Source: SZUA-36 sp963774415 (GTDB lineage Bacteria > Pseudomonadota > Gammaproteobacteria > Xanthomonadales > SZUA-36). Taken from it: a stretch of 64,000 bases of DNA. A program made the position numbers and the translations under genes. Positions within the stretch are counted from its first letter, which is position 1, and each line of letters starts with the position of its first letter. The notes below the pieces were generated by a model. The model saw only the letters and a list, made by a program, of their open reading frames with translations. It was not told the origin of the DNA and searched no databases. Below, piece after piece: positions 16,646 to 26,012 of this stretch. Location: NCBI GenBank assembly GCA_963774415.1, contig CAVZEU010000004.1, forward strand, positions 1 through 64,000. The letters are read 5' to 3'.

Positions 16646-17389
16646 ATGGTAGAAGATGCAGGCACAGTCCTTGGCCCCGATGCGTTCCAGCCGCGCCGGC
16701 TTCCGCTGCGGCTCCTCAAGCGCCCGCATGACGGCGAAGTGCACTTGTGGCACCTGGATTTCAACACCCTGTCGAACCCGCTGCACCCGGACGATCCGGG
16801 TGCAGCGCCGGACCTGTCGGTGGTGCAACAACGCGCGGTCAGGCACTTCTACCTGCGCCTGCTGCTCGGCGCCTATCTCGGCTTGCCGGGCAAGGACGTG
16901 CATATCACGCGCAGGATCAAGGGCCGGCCGGAGCTGGGTTCCGCCGAGGCTCGGGCGAAGATCAATTTCAGCGTCTCGCGCAGTGCCGGTTGTTACCTGA
17001 TCGGTATCAGCAGCGGCGCCGCCATCGGCGTGGACCTCGAGGTCGCCGGCCGCCGCGGGCGCAACCCGCTGGCGCTGGCGAGACGCTACATGAGCGAAGC
17101 CGAGACCACGGCGCTTTCCGCCCTCAGCGGAGATTCGCTGCAGCGCGCGTTCATGCACACCTGGTCGTGCAACGAGGCCATCGTCAAGGCCAACGGCACC
17201 GGTATCGCCAATCAGCTGTACCGCTTCTCGGTCGATGTCAACCCGGATAACCCGCCGGCCGTGCTGTCGATGCTGGACGATGACCCGGCTGCCTGGAAGA
17301 TGGCGATGGCCCGGCCCACCGAGGACGCGATCGCGGCGGTGGCGGTGCGTCAAAAGAGCTTGGCGCTAAAGGGGTTCCGGCTGGTCTGA
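16646..17389 (+). CDS. Sfp-type 4'-phosphopantetheinyl transferase with altered motifs
   Basis: The protein has 247 residues from the ATG at 16646. The frame is open to 16451, but that stretch is low-complexity and family-unlike. It keeps the magnesium-binding GVDLE (128-132) and the WSCNEAIVKANG block (173-184), which in most members reads W-x-x-K-E-A-x-x-K: the first Lys is Asn here. The usual N-x-SHS block reads FSVSRSAG, with Arg in place of His. It probably moves phosphopantetheine from CoA to a carrier protein, possibly with changed specificity. No carrier protein or polyketide gene is nearby. Confidence 0.8.
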   Translation: MVEDAGTVLGPDAFQPRRLPLRLLKRPHDGEVHLWHLDFNTLSNPLHPDDPGAAPDLSVVQQRAVRHFYLRLLLGAYLGLPGKDVHITRRIKGRPELGSAEARAKINFSVSRSAGCYLIGISSGAAIGVDLEVAGRRGRNPLALARRYMSEAETTALSALSGDSLQRAFMHTWSCNEAIVKANGTGIANQLYRFSVDVNPDNPPAVLSMLDDDPAAWKMAMARPTEDAIAAVAVRQKSLALKGFRLV

Positions 17390-17412
17390 CTGGCCTGTTT
17401 TGTGCGCTGCAC

Positions 17413-17970
17413 TCAGTGGCGGGCCCGGATCAGGCTGGCCTTTTCCGGGTGCTTGCCGAGTTTGTCCCGGTAAAAATCCCTGATCCGGTCGAAGTCCGCT
17501 TCGAGGTCGTCGCCTGGGCGGAAAGCAGCGCCGAGGCCGGCCCGCTTGTGGCCAAAATCGAGGTAGCCCATGACGATGGGCACCTGCGCGGCCCTGGCGA
17601 TGTGGTAAAAGCCCGTCTTCCAATGGTCCGTTTTGCTGCGGGTGCCTTCGGGGGCCAGCGCCAGTACGAGCCGGTCCGAGGTTTCGAACATCCGCGTGAT
17701 CTGCCGGATCATGTCGGTCGAGTGGCCGCGCCTGACCGGCACTCCGCCCAGCCGCCGGAAAATCCAGCCCCAGGGCCAGTAGAACAGCGTGTGCTTGCCG
17801 ATATAGCGAACGTGCAGGCGCAGCGCCCAGTTGGCCAGCAGGCCGATCACGAAATCCCAGTTGCTGGTGTGCGGCGCGACGATCAGCACGTATTTTTCCG
17901 TGCCCGGATAAGCGGCCGTAACCGTCCAGCCCATTGTTTGCAGCAGCCACATCGACAGGCGAGCGAGCAT
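17413..17970 (-). CDS. PlsC-like lysophospholipid acyltransferase
   Basis: This 185-residue protein has acyltransferase block I as HTSNWDF (H-x4-D), block II around FRRLGGVPV, and block III APEGTRSK. The short length and the single N-terminal hydrophobic segment fit the small acyltransferase group related to 1-acylglycerol-3-phosphate acyltransferase. It should transfer a fatty acyl group at the cytoplasmic membrane, but the acceptor is unknown. It is convergent with the phosphopantetheinyl transferase, 23 bases away. Confidence 0.85.
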   Translation of the reverse strand: MLARLSMWLLQTMGWTVTAAYPGTEKYVLIVAPHTSNWDFVIGLLANWALRLHVRYIGKHTLFYWPWGWIFRRLGGVPVRRGHSTDMIRQITRMFETSDRLVLALAPEGTRSKTDHWKTGFYHIARAAQVPIVMGYLDFGHKRAGLGAAFRPGDDLEADFDRIRDFYRDKLGKHPEKASLIRARH

Positions 17971-18001
17971 GGCGCAATATTAAACCAGGAACCCCCGCAA
18001 T

Positions 18002-19210
18002 TCAGGAGTTCGTCATCGTCTCGCCGCCGTCTTTCAAGGCCCAGAATTTCAGCAGCAGCGCCGCGCTCAGTGCACAGACCGCCGAAAACACGAAGGCGTG
18101 CGCGGCGCTGAACTGCTGGTAAAGTTCTCCAAAGATGACGGAGGCCGGCAACAGCAGCAGGCCGGTGGTCAGGTTGAACCAGCCAAACGCGGTGCCGAGC
18201 AGCGGCGCCGGCGCCAGATCGGCGACCAGCGCCTTTTCGACGCCCTCGGTGGCCGCGATGAACATGCCGTAGCAGGCGAACAACGCCAGCAGGCTCGCTA
18301 TCGAGCCCGGTTGTACCAGGCCCAGGGCGAGGTAGAAAAGGCCGTACACGAGCCAGCCGCCGATGATCAGGCCGGTGCGCCCGACCCGGTCGGACAACGA
18401 AGACAACGGGGTCGTGAAAACCATCGCGACGAAAGACACGACCGCCCACGCCAGCGGCACCTGCGCCGGGGACATGCCCAGTTCGCGCGCCCGCAGCAGC
18501 AGGAACATGTTGGAGGCGTTGCCGAGCGTGAAGATCGCCAGCACCACCAGGTAACGCTTGAAGACCGGCGGCAGCCCCGCCAGGCGCCAACTGAAGGCGG
18601 CTTGGACGGGTTGCGGCCGCAAGTGCCGGGGCTCCTTGATCGACAGCGCCAGCAGCAGGCAGATGACGGCCGGCACCACCGCGCTCAGGATGACGGAGGA
18701 AAGCGAAACGCCCAGGCCCAGCAGCAGCGCGGCGGCGAGCGGTCCGAGCACGGCGCCGGCGTTGTCCATGGCCCGGTGTACGCCGAAACCGAGGCCGCGC
18801 GTTTGCGGCGTGACGCTGACCGCGATCAGGGCGTCGCGCGGCGATGTGCGAATGCCCTTGCCGACCCGGTCGGTGAAACGCAGCAACAGCACCACCGGCC
18901 AACTCGCGGCCAGTGCGATCAGCGGCCGCGCAAACCCGGCCAGCGAGTAGCCGCCGATGATCCATGGCCGGGCGCTGCGCGTGCGGTCGAAGATGACCCC
19001 GGAAAACAGCTTGAGCAGTGCGGCGGTCGCTTCCGCGATGCCCTCGATGACGCCGAGCGCACGCGGCCCCGCCATCAGCACAGAGGCCAGGTAGAGCGGC
19101 ACCAGCGGGTAGATCATGTCCGATGCCGCGTCGTTGAACAGGCTGATGAAACCGACCAGCCAGATGGTGGCGGGCAGGCTGGCGAGCTTGTGCAGACCCG
19201 GGCGGCTCAA
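18002..19210 (-). CDS. MFS transporter
   Basis: This 402-residue protein has about twelve hydrophobic helices. The loop between helices 2 and 3 reads SGVIFDRTRSARPW and the matching C-half loop SDRVGRTG, both major-facilitator signatures. DRVGKGIRTSPRDALIA after helix 4 is typical of a bacterial family of putative exporters sharing the YkoR/NarK-like opening FISLFNDAASDMIYPLVPLYL. The substrate is unknown. It lies 20 bases downstream of the cation diffusion facilitator on the same strand, so the two may form an operon. Confidence 0.85.
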   Translation of the reverse strand: MSRPGLHKLASLPATIWLVGFISLFNDAASDMIYPLVPLYLASVLMAGPRALGVIEGIAEATAALLKLFSGVIFDRTRSARPWIIGGYSLAGFARPLIALAASWPVVLLLRFTDRVGKGIRTSPRDALIAVSVTPQTRGLGFGVHRAMDNAGAVLGPLAAALLLGLGVSLSSVILSAVVPAVICLLLALSIKEPRHLRPQPVQAAFSWRLAGLPPVFKRYLVVLAIFTLGNASNMFLLLRARELGMSPAQVPLAWAVVSFVAMVFTTPLSSLSDRVGRTGLIIGGWLVYGLFYLALGLVQPGSIASLLALFACYGMFIAATEGVEKALVADLAPAPLLGTAFGWFNLTTGLLLLPASVIFGELYQQFSAAHAFVFSAVCALSAALLLKFWALKDGGETMTNS

Positions 19211-19230
19211 GGCGTGGTTACCGCCGCGCT

Positions 19231-20154
19231 TCAGGGTTCCGGCGGGTGTACTTCATCCATCGGGTCCTGGTGGATGATCACTTCCGAGTTCGGCAGCAGG
19301 GCCATGATCTCCGCCTCGACCTCGTCGGCGATGGCGTGCGCCTGGTTGAGCGGCAGAAACTTGTCCAGTTCCAGGTGCAACTGCACGAAGATGGTCTGTC
19401 CCGACTGGCGCGTGCGCATGTCGTGTATGCCGAAGACTTCAGGATGGGCCAGCGCCGTGGCCCGGATCTGCTCGAGGGTTTCATCCGGCAACTGGCGGTC
19501 CATCAACTGCTGGAAGGCTTCGTGACCGATGTGAAAGGCGCTGTAGAAGATGTACAGGGCCACGCCTATGCCGAACACCGGGTCGGCCCAGATCCAGCCG
19601 ATCGAGGCCAGGTAAAGGGCCAGCAGGATGCTCAGGTTCGTCAGCAGGTCGGTCGCGTAGTGCAGGGCGTCGGCGCGGATGGCGGTGGACTGCGTCTTCC
19701 TGATGACGTAGCGCTGGATGATGAGCAACAGGACAGTCATGACGATGGCCAGCACCATGACCCCGACCCCGACCCCGATGTCTTCCAGTTGGTGCGGGTA
19801 GCGCAACCGCTCGATCGCGTGCAGGATCAGGAATATGGCGGAACCGGCGATAAACGCCGCTTGCGCCAGGCCCGCCAGCGGTTCCGCCTTGCCGTGGCCG
19901 AAGCGGTGCTCCTCGTCCGGCGGCTGCAGCGAGTAGCGGATCGCAAAGAGGTTGATCAGCGAGGCGATGGAGTCCATCACCGAGTCGACCAGCGAGGCCA
20001 GCAAGCCGACCGAACCGGTCAGGTACCAGGCGATCAGCTTGGCGACGATGAGGAATCCGGCGGTCGCAACCGAGGCGACGCTGGCCAGCTTCAGCAGGCC
20101 GCCGGCCCTGGCCGCATCGTAGGTGGGGTCGAGTGTTGCGGTAATGCCTTTCAT
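19231..20154 (-). CDS. Cation diffusion facilitator (FieF-type)
   Basis: The protein has 307 residues from the ATG at 20154. A TTG at 20163 is a possible alternative start. Six membrane helices carry the metal site D-x3-D in helix 2 (Asp57, Asp61) and H-x3-D in helix 5 (HYATDLL), the Asp/Asp/His/Asp arrangement of FieF/YiiP. A cytoplasmic C-terminal domain contains HDMRTRQSGQTIFVQLHLELD and HQDP. It exports Zn(II), Fe(II) or similar ions by proton exchange. Confidence 0.92.
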   Translation of the reverse strand: MKGITATLDPTYDAARAGGLLKLASVASVATAGFLIVAKLIAWYLTGSVGLLASLVDSVMDSIASLINLFAIRYSLQPPDEEHRFGHGKAEPLAGLAQAAFIAGSAIFLILHAIERLRYPHQLEDIGVGVGVMVLAIVMTVLLLIIQRYVIRKTQSTAIRADALHYATDLLTNLSILLALYLASIGWIWADPVFGIGVALYIFYSAFHIGHEAFQQLMDRQLPDETLEQIRATALAHPEVFGIHDMRTRQSGQTIFVQLHLELDKFLPLNQAHAIADEVEAEIMALLPNSEVIIHQDPMDEVHPPEP

Positions 20155-20395
20155 CAGTCCCAACGTCGGCGGCCGGATACAGCGGCCGGATCAGCGTAAA
20201 CGCTCGTAGCGCGCATTATAGCAAGCCGCTTGACGATCGCGGTGCCGGTTCTGGCAAACAGCTCAGCAAAGGGCCGCCGCCAAGCCGGGGAGGCTCGGCG
20301 TGGCCGCGATGACCGCGTGCCGGGGTCCGGAACCAGGCCGGGGCTTTACGGTCTGGATGATTAAGGTGGTAAGCTTTGGGCTGACAAATTCAAAA

Positions 20396-20424
20396 ACGTG
20401 CCGCGGTGACAGCCACCGCCACGT
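20396..20424 (+). promoter_or_regulatory. Leader hairpin upstream of the nitrilase-like operon
   Basis: Arms ACGTG-cc-GCGGTG and CACCGC-CACGT pair with a two-base bulge around loop ACAGC. It ends 32 bases before the start codon and is on the presumed transcript. It could be an operator or a 5' stabiliser. The rest of the 300-base gap to the divergent cation transporter shows no clear promoter boxes. Confidence 0.4.
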
Positions 20425-20456
20425 GAATAGAAGACAACCTGCTGGAGTGATGAATC

Positions 20457-21515
20457 ATGACCGAACCGTACAATGCCGTGGGCCTGATCCCCACCGTGTG
20501 GGGGATCAGTAAGCGCGAAGACATTTTCCGTAACATCGAGCACCACCGGCACATCATCAAGGCAGCCTGCTGGCTCTCGGACATCGACTTCCCGGTAAAA
20601 CTGATCGTCTTTCCCGAAGGCGCGCTGCAGGGCTTCAACGACGAGGTCATGGACGCCGACCATGCCGAATTTGCCAACACCTGCGCGATCGACATTCCGG
20701 GTCCCGAGACCGAAGCGCTGGGTGAGATCGCGAGGGAGTGGGGCGTCTACATCATGGCCCAGGCCAAGGCGCGCCATCCGGATTTCCAGGACCGATTCTT
20801 CAACATGGGGTTTATCATCGACGATCAAGGCGAGGTCGTCCTGATTCACCACAAGACCGTGCCGCTCTTGCCGGTCGAGCATTCCATGACGCCGCACGAC
20901 GTCTTCGACTGGTGGATCGAGAAATACGGCCGCAGCCTCGATGCGTTCTGGCCCGTGGTCGACACCCCGCTGGGGCGCATGGGCATCATGATGGCCAACG
21001 AAGGGTCATACCCGGAAAACGCGCGTGGCCTGGCCATGAACGGCTGCGAGATCGCCTACCGCGCATCGATACCCCACCCGGCGGCCTCGAACGACTACTT
21101 CGAGATCCAGAATCGCGCCCGCGCGCTGGACAACAACATGTTCATCCTGGCGCCCAATATGGGTACGTACTACCTGACGGCAGAGTCGGAAACGCCCATC
21201 GACACGTTCGGTGGTGCTTCGATGATCGTCAATTACCGCGGCCAGATCGTCGGCAGGCAGAACTACAGCGGTGTCTCGACGTTCATTTCCGGGCCGATCG
21301 ATATCGCCGCGCTGCGTCATCACCGCTGCAATTCCAAGTGGACCAACTGGATGAAGGACCTGAAGAACGAGATGTACCAGATCATCTACGAACAGGCGGT
21401 ATACCCGAAGAACCTATACCTGGACAGGGCGCCGATGAAGCACGCGGAATACGCCGAAAAAGTGACGCAGCGGCAAATTGCGAAAATGCTGGAAAAGGGC
21501 ATCTGGAAGAAGTAA
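20457..21515 (+). CDS. Nitrilase-superfamily protein lacking the catalytic cysteine
   Basis: This 352-residue protein has the carbon-nitrogen hydrolase fold throughout. The general-base Glu is present in FPEGALQG (Glu54) and the Lys in HHKTV (Lys133). The nucleophile block, normally G-x-x-x-C-Y-D-x-x-x-P-E, reads GIMMANEGSYPENAR, so Ala180 stands where the Cys should be. NRARALDNNMFILAPN, typical of the family, follows. The nearby Cys197 is outside the normal position. It may be a non-hydrolytic partner, a lyase/hydratase-like enzyme, or a scaffold. It heads a three-gene operon, with aldehyde dehydrogenase starting 16 bases on. Confidence 0.85.
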   Translation: MTEPYNAVGLIPTVWGISKREDIFRNIEHHRHIIKAACWLSDIDFPVKLIVFPEGALQGFNDEVMDADHAEFANTCAIDIPGPETEALGEIAREWGVYIMAQAKARHPDFQDRFFNMGFIIDDQGEVVLIHHKTVPLLPVEHSMTPHDVFDWWIEKYGRSLDAFWPVVDTPLGRMGIMMANEGSYPENARGLAMNGCEIAYRASIPHPAASNDYFEIQNRARALDNNMFILAPNMGTYYLTAESETPIDTFGGASMIVNYRGQIVGRQNYSGVSTFISGPIDIAALRHHRCNSKWTNWMKDLKNEMYQIIYEQAVYPKNLYLDRAPMKHAEYAEKVTQRQIAKMLEKGIWKK

Positions 21516-21531
21516 CGAACGGGGCAGGCAA

Positions 21532-22965
21532 ATGACGGCAATCAAGCAGACCGAACTCTGGATTGGTGGTGAACACGTACCGCCCTCGTCGGGCGAGTAC
21601 TTCGATGACCTCAACCCGGACGACAATTCCGTTTATTCGCGTGTGGCGAGCGCGACCGCTGAGGACATGGACAAGGCGGTCAGAACGGCCCTGGATGCGT
21701 TCAAGCGCAACCGGAACCGGCTCGCGGCGGAGCGCGAAGCTTGGCTGAGCAAGGCCGCAGAACTCGTCGAGCGGGACCGCCAGGAGTACATCGATATCCT
21801 CGTCGACGAGGTCGGCTCGCCGTTGTTCAAGGCTGAGTTCGAAGTGGGTTATTGCATCAGTGCGCTGCGCGCGGCGGCGGGTGTGCCCAGAACGCTCAAG
21901 GGTGAGGTCATCCCGTCCGACATGCCGGGCGCTTTCAGCATGGCCATTCGCGAACCGGTGGGCGTGGTCGCAGGCATCTCGCCGTTCAACGTGCCGCTGT
22001 TAAAGGTTACCAAGCAGGGCGCCATGCCGATTGCGACGGGCAACGCCACCGTGCACCTGCCGTCCGAGTTCGCCTCGCAGGTGGCGCTGCGGTTCGCGCA
22101 GACGCTTGACGAGGCCGGGGTACCGGCTGGTTTGTTCAACGTGGTCGCAGGCAATCCGTTCGAAATCGGCGATGTGTTGACGAGCCACCCGTTGGTCAAC
22201 AGCATCACCTTCTGCGGTTCACCGCGCATCGGCAAGCATGTGGCGGAACTGGCCGCCAAGGACTTGAAGCCGATTACGCTCGAGTTGGGCGGCAAGAGCC
22301 CGCTGATCGTGCTGGCTGACGCCGACATCGACGAAGCCGTGCAGGCGGCGCATTTGAGCATCTTCTTTTTCCAGGGTCAGGCCTGCATGGGCGCCAGCCG
22401 CATATTCCTGCAACGGGAGATTGCCGACGAATTCACGGAAAAATTCAAGGCGGCGGCGCGCGAATCGCAGATGACAGACCTGCGTGACATGCAGACGTCC
22501 ATTGGGCCGATTATCAGCGAACGACAGCGGGAACGGGTCAGGCGCCATATCGAGGACGCGCGCGCCAAGGGTGCCGAGGTCCTGACGGGCGGTGACTGGG
22601 ACGGCAATCGCTGCCGGCCGACCATACTCAGCGGTGTCAGCGAAGGCATGGAGGTATTCCGCGAGGAAACCTTCGGTCCGGTGACCTCATTGTATGTTTT
22701 CGACGACATCGAGGAGGCCATGGAAAAAGCCAACGACACTGAGTACGGCCTGAGCTTCTCGATCTTCACACGCGACATAGACACAGCGCTCAGGCTTGCT
22801 CACCAGGCGGAATCGGGCATGGTGCATATCAACCGCCCGACCATACAGGACGAGCCGCACGTCCCGTTTGGCGGCCAGGGCATCAGCGGTTTCGGGCGCG
22901 AAGGCACCAGCGCCGACCTGGACGTGATGACCGAGTGGAAGTGGATCACGATCCGCATGTCCTGA
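21532..22965 (+). CDS. NAD(P)-dependent aldehyde dehydrogenase
   Basis: The protein has 477 residues from the ATG at 21532, 16 bases after the nitrilase-like stop. Catalytic Glu is in LELGGKSP and catalytic Cys in GQACMGASR. SPFNVPLL and the C-terminal FGREG are also typical. It resembles aromatic/aliphatic aldehyde dehydrogenases of the vanillin or salicylaldehyde type rather than CoA-acylating forms. In context it likely oxidises the aldehyde released by the decarboxylase encoded one base downstream. Confidence 0.9.
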   Translation: MTAIKQTELWIGGEHVPPSSGEYFDDLNPDDNSVYSRVASATAEDMDKAVRTALDAFKRNRNRLAAEREAWLSKAAELVERDRQEYIDILVDEVGSPLFKAEFEVGYCISALRAAAGVPRTLKGEVIPSDMPGAFSMAIREPVGVVAGISPFNVPLLKVTKQGAMPIATGNATVHLPSEFASQVALRFAQTLDEAGVPAGLFNVVAGNPFEIGDVLTSHPLVNSITFCGSPRIGKHVAELAAKDLKPITLELGGKSPLIVLADADIDEAVQAAHLSIFFFQGQACMGASRIFLQREIADEFTEKFKAAARESQMTDLRDMQTSIGPIISERQRERVRRHIEDARAKGAEVLTGGDWDGNRCRPTILSGVSEGMEVFREETFGPVTSLYVFDDIEEAMEKANDTEYGLSFSIFTRDIDTALRLAHQAESGMVHINRPTIQDEPHVPFGGQGISGFGREGTSADLDVMTEWKWITIRMS

Positions 22966-22966
22966 C

Positions 22967-24616
22967 GTGAGTCGCACGGTATCCGATTATCTGCTTCAGC
23001 GGCTCAAGTCGCTGGGCGTGGACCACGTATTCGGCGTACCGGGAGACTACATCCTGCCGTTCTTTAAGAGCCTGGTTGCAAGCGACGTCGATCATGTCGC
23101 GGCCTGCAATGAACTCAATGCCGGTTACGCGGCGGACGGCTACGCGCGGTTGCGGGGCCTGGGTGCCGCCGCGGTCACGTACGGCCCGGGGTCATTCAGC
23201 ATCGTCAACGCAGTCGCGGGCGCGATGGCGGAGAGCGTGCCGCTGGTGGTCATATCGGGCGGGCCCACTGTTGCAGCTTACTCATCGATGCCGCCCATGC
23301 ACCATCTGCTGCCCGGAAGATTCGACGCAGCGCTGAAAATATTCAAACAAGTGACAGCTTATGCCGCCATTCTCGACGACCCTGAAAAAGCCACCGCACA
23401 TGTCGACGAGGCCCTGGGTGTGTGCCTGTCCCTGCGCAAACCGGTCTACCTGGAATTACCGCAGGACGTGCAGACTTTCGTCTGCGGCAAGCCTCCGAGT
23501 AGGACCTTCGACCGCGGCATCGCCGGTGACCCGGAAGCGACCGCGGCGGCCGTTGAACTGCTGGCGGGCAGAGTTTCCGGCGGCGGGCGCACGGTAATCC
23601 TGCCCGGCCACGAAATCCAGCGGGCGCGCATCGAGGATCGGGTTATCGAGCTGGTGGAAAAGGCGGGATTCCCTGTCGCCTCGATGTTCGTTGGCAAGGC
23701 TGACTTCCTGGAACAGCATCCCAACTGTATCGGCGCTTACCAGGGGGCGGGCAGCGATGACATGGTGAGAGAATTTGTCGAAAGCGCGGATACCGTGGTA
23801 TTCCTCGGCTGCGTGGCCTCGGATTTCAACCTGGGCGGATTCACCGCCAGGTTGCGCAACGACCAGGTCGTCCACGTACTCGATAACCAGGTCGTTGCGC
23901 GAGAGCGGGTGTTCAGGCGCGTGGCGATCGAAGACCTGGTCGAGGGGCTGCTGGCTGCGGTCCCGGCCGATGCCGGCAAGGCCGTGGACGCGCCCCGGCA
24001 CCGGTTTTTGCACCGCTCGGCGAACCGTTACCAGGCGGTAGCGGGCGAGGCGTTGAGCAACCGGCGCTTTTACGACCGGATTGCGCACTTCGTCACGGCC
24101 AACGACATCGTCCTGGCGGACGCGGGGTGCGCCATCAATGCCACGCACCTGCAGTTACCCGCGGGCACACGCTACATTGCATCATGTTACTGGGCCTCCA
24201 TCGGCATGGGCTTCGGTGCGGCGCTCGGGGCGTGTTTTGCGTCTGAACCGGGAAAACGCGTGGTCGCGCTGGAAGGGGACGGCTCCTTTCAGATGACCGC
24301 CCAGGAGCTTTCGAGCATGGTCCGTTATGGCAAGAACGCCGTCGTGTTCGTGGTCAACAACCAAGGTTACACCGCCGAACGGCTGATCCATGACGGGCCT
24401 TTCAATGACATCGCCGAGTGGCGGTACCATCGGCTGCCGGAGGCGTTCGGCGGGGTGCCGGGAGAGGACGTCAGAACCGAGGACGATCTGGAGCGGGCTC
24501 TCGATCGAGCGGGCCGGCACGACGGGCCGGGTCCGCTGCTCATCGAAGTTCACCTGGATCCGCGGGACGCCTCTACCCCCTTTCGTCTCATGAGCGAGGC
24601 CCTTCGCAGCCAATAG
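22967..24616 (+). CDS. Thiamine-diphosphate 2-oxoacid decarboxylase (pyruvate/indolepyruvate decarboxylase type)
   Basis: This 549-residue protein starts with GTG one base after the aldehyde dehydrogenase stop. It has the cofactor-activating Glu49 in CNELNAGYAADGYAR, the His112-His113 pair that marks pyruvate/indolepyruvate decarboxylases, the thiamine diphosphate motif from GDG at 437 to NN at 464-465, and the GYTAERLIHDGPFNDIAEW segment matching the GYT-x-E block of that family. It therefore decarboxylates a 2-oxo acid to an aldehyde rather than making acetolactate. Branched or aromatic substrates are plausible. Confidence 0.88.
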   Translation: MSRTVSDYLLQRLKSLGVDHVFGVPGDYILPFFKSLVASDVDHVAACNELNAGYAADGYARLRGLGAAAVTYGPGSFSIVNAVAGAMAESVPLVVISGGPTVAAYSSMPPMHHLLPGRFDAALKIFKQVTAYAAILDDPEKATAHVDEALGVCLSLRKPVYLELPQDVQTFVCGKPPSRTFDRGIAGDPEATAAAVELLAGRVSGGGRTVILPGHEIQRARIEDRVIELVEKAGFPVASMFVGKADFLEQHPNCIGAYQGAGSDDMVREFVESADTVVFLGCVASDFNLGGFTARLRNDQVVHVLDNQVVARERVFRRVAIEDLVEGLLAAVPADAGKAVDAPRHRFLHRSANRYQAVAGEALSNRRFYDRIAHFVTANDIVLADAGCAINATHLQLPAGTRYIASCYWASIGMGFGAALGACFASEPGKRVVALEGDGSFQMTAQELSSMVRYGKNAVVFVVNNQGYTAERLIHDGPFNDIAEWRYHRLPEAFGGVPGEDVRTEDDLERALDRAGRHDGPGPLLIEVHLDPRDASTPFRLMSEALRSQ

Positions 24617-24648
24617 GACGCCCCGGCGGGCTGTGGCGGCGCCCCGCT

Positions 24649-25992
24649 TTACGCGCTCTCCAGCGACGCCACGGTGGCCGCAAAATGCCTGCGCCCCGCA
24701 AACAGCAGCCAGGCGCCGATCAGGCCGGCCACCGGAGCGATGATGGACATCGAATAGCCCACCGCGAGATCGTCCCTGAATACGTAATCGGTGCACAATG
24801 CCACCAACGAAGCGCCGCCGGTGATGCCCAACAGGTTCATAAAGACGAAGAACAGGGCGGTCATCTGCGCGCGCATCTGGTTTGGCGCCATAAGCTGCAG
24901 CGCCGCGGCGGAGGTCGCAAGGGGGAAACTGGCGAAGAACATCGCCAGACCGAATATCAGCAATGTACTCTCCAGGTTACCCGCCGATGAAAACAACGCG
25001 GCGGGAACGGCGAGCCCGAGGCCGCCGGTCAGGCCGGACCGGTACGCCGCGTCCCGGTATCCCCGGCGCGTGAAAACGTCGGTCAGCCAGCCGCTGACCA
25101 GAACGCCCGCGGTGTTGCTGACAAGAATCATCGAGCCGAGGTAAAGGCCTGTCTGATTTGCGGACAGGCCGAAGCGCCGGATGTAGAAGGCCGGCGCCCA
25201 GGACATCAGTGCAAACAGCGAAAGGGCCAGGAAGCCGAAACCGAGAAAGTGCGTGGCGAAAGAAAGCTTGTGTTGCCTGAGGTAGGCCAGGACTTCCCTG
25301 ATCGCATAGCCGCCGTGTCCGGCGGTCACCAGGCCCTTGCGTTGGGGGTCGCGGACCGTCAGCACGAATAGCGCGGCGATCAGCACGCCCGGCAGTCCGA
25401 CGATGAAAAACGTCAATTGCCAGGGTCTGAGGACGCCAACACCCGGAACAGTGATTTCGCCGAAGCGGCTGACATAATCGATCGCGGCGCCGCCGATGAG
25501 GTAGGCGAGACCGGCGCCAATGAACGAACCGATTGAATAGATGCCCAGCGCCCGCCCCAGTTTTGACTTGGGAAAAGAGTCCGTGATCATGGAATAGGCG
25601 GCGGGCGAGAGAGCGGCCTCGCCCACGCCGACGCCCATCCTGGCGGCAAACAGCTGCCAGAAGTTGCGGGCCAGACCGCAGAGCGCGGTGGCGATGCTCC
25701 AGAAAAAAATCCCGCCGGCGATGAGAAGTGGCCGCGAACGCTTGTCGGCCAGCCGGGCGATGGGCAGCCCCATCAACGCGTAAAAAATGGCAAACGCCAA
25801 GCCCTGCAGGAGGCTGAAACCGGTGTCGCTGATCTGCAAATCGGCGCGAATCGGCTGCACAAGTAGCGCGATGACCTGGCGGTCAATGAAAGAAAAGATA
25901 TAGGCAACCATGCAGAGAAAAACGATATACCAGGAGTAGGCCGGTGCAATCCCATGGCCTGCATGGCGGGGCTGCCTTATTGCATCTTTCAC
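24649..25992 (-). CDS. MFS transporter, spinster-like
   Basis: The 447-residue protein has twelve predicted helices. The opening YIFSFIDRQVIALLVQPIRADLQISDTGFSLLQG and the loop ARLADKRSRPLLIAGG are typical of the spinster-like/anion-cation symporter group. It lies on the strand opposite the decarboxylase operon, convergent with it by 32 bases, and downstream of the TonB-dependent receptor. It probably takes the compound that the receptor imports across the inner membrane. Confidence 0.85.
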   Translation of the reverse strand: MKDAIRQPRHAGHGIAPAYSWYIVFLCMVAYIFSFIDRQVIALLVQPIRADLQISDTGFSLLQGLAFAIFYALMGLPIARLADKRSRPLLIAGGIFFWSIATALCGLARNFWQLFAARMGVGVGEAALSPAAYSMITDSFPKSKLGRALGIYSIGSFIGAGLAYLIGGAAIDYVSRFGEITVPGVGVLRPWQLTFFIVGLPGVLIAALFVLTVRDPQRKGLVTAGHGGYAIREVLAYLRQHKLSFATHFLGFGFLALSLFALMSWAPAFYIRRFGLSANQTGLYLGSMILVSNTAGVLVSGWLTDVFTRRGYRDAAYRSGLTGGLGLAVPAALFSSAGNLESTLLIFGLAMFFASFPLATSAAALQLMAPNQMRAQMTALFFVFMNLLGITGGASLVALCTDYVFRDDLAVGYSMSIIAPVAGLIGAWLLFAGRRHFAATVASLESA

Positions 25993-26012
25993 TTTTTGGT
26001 CACCCCGGAAAT

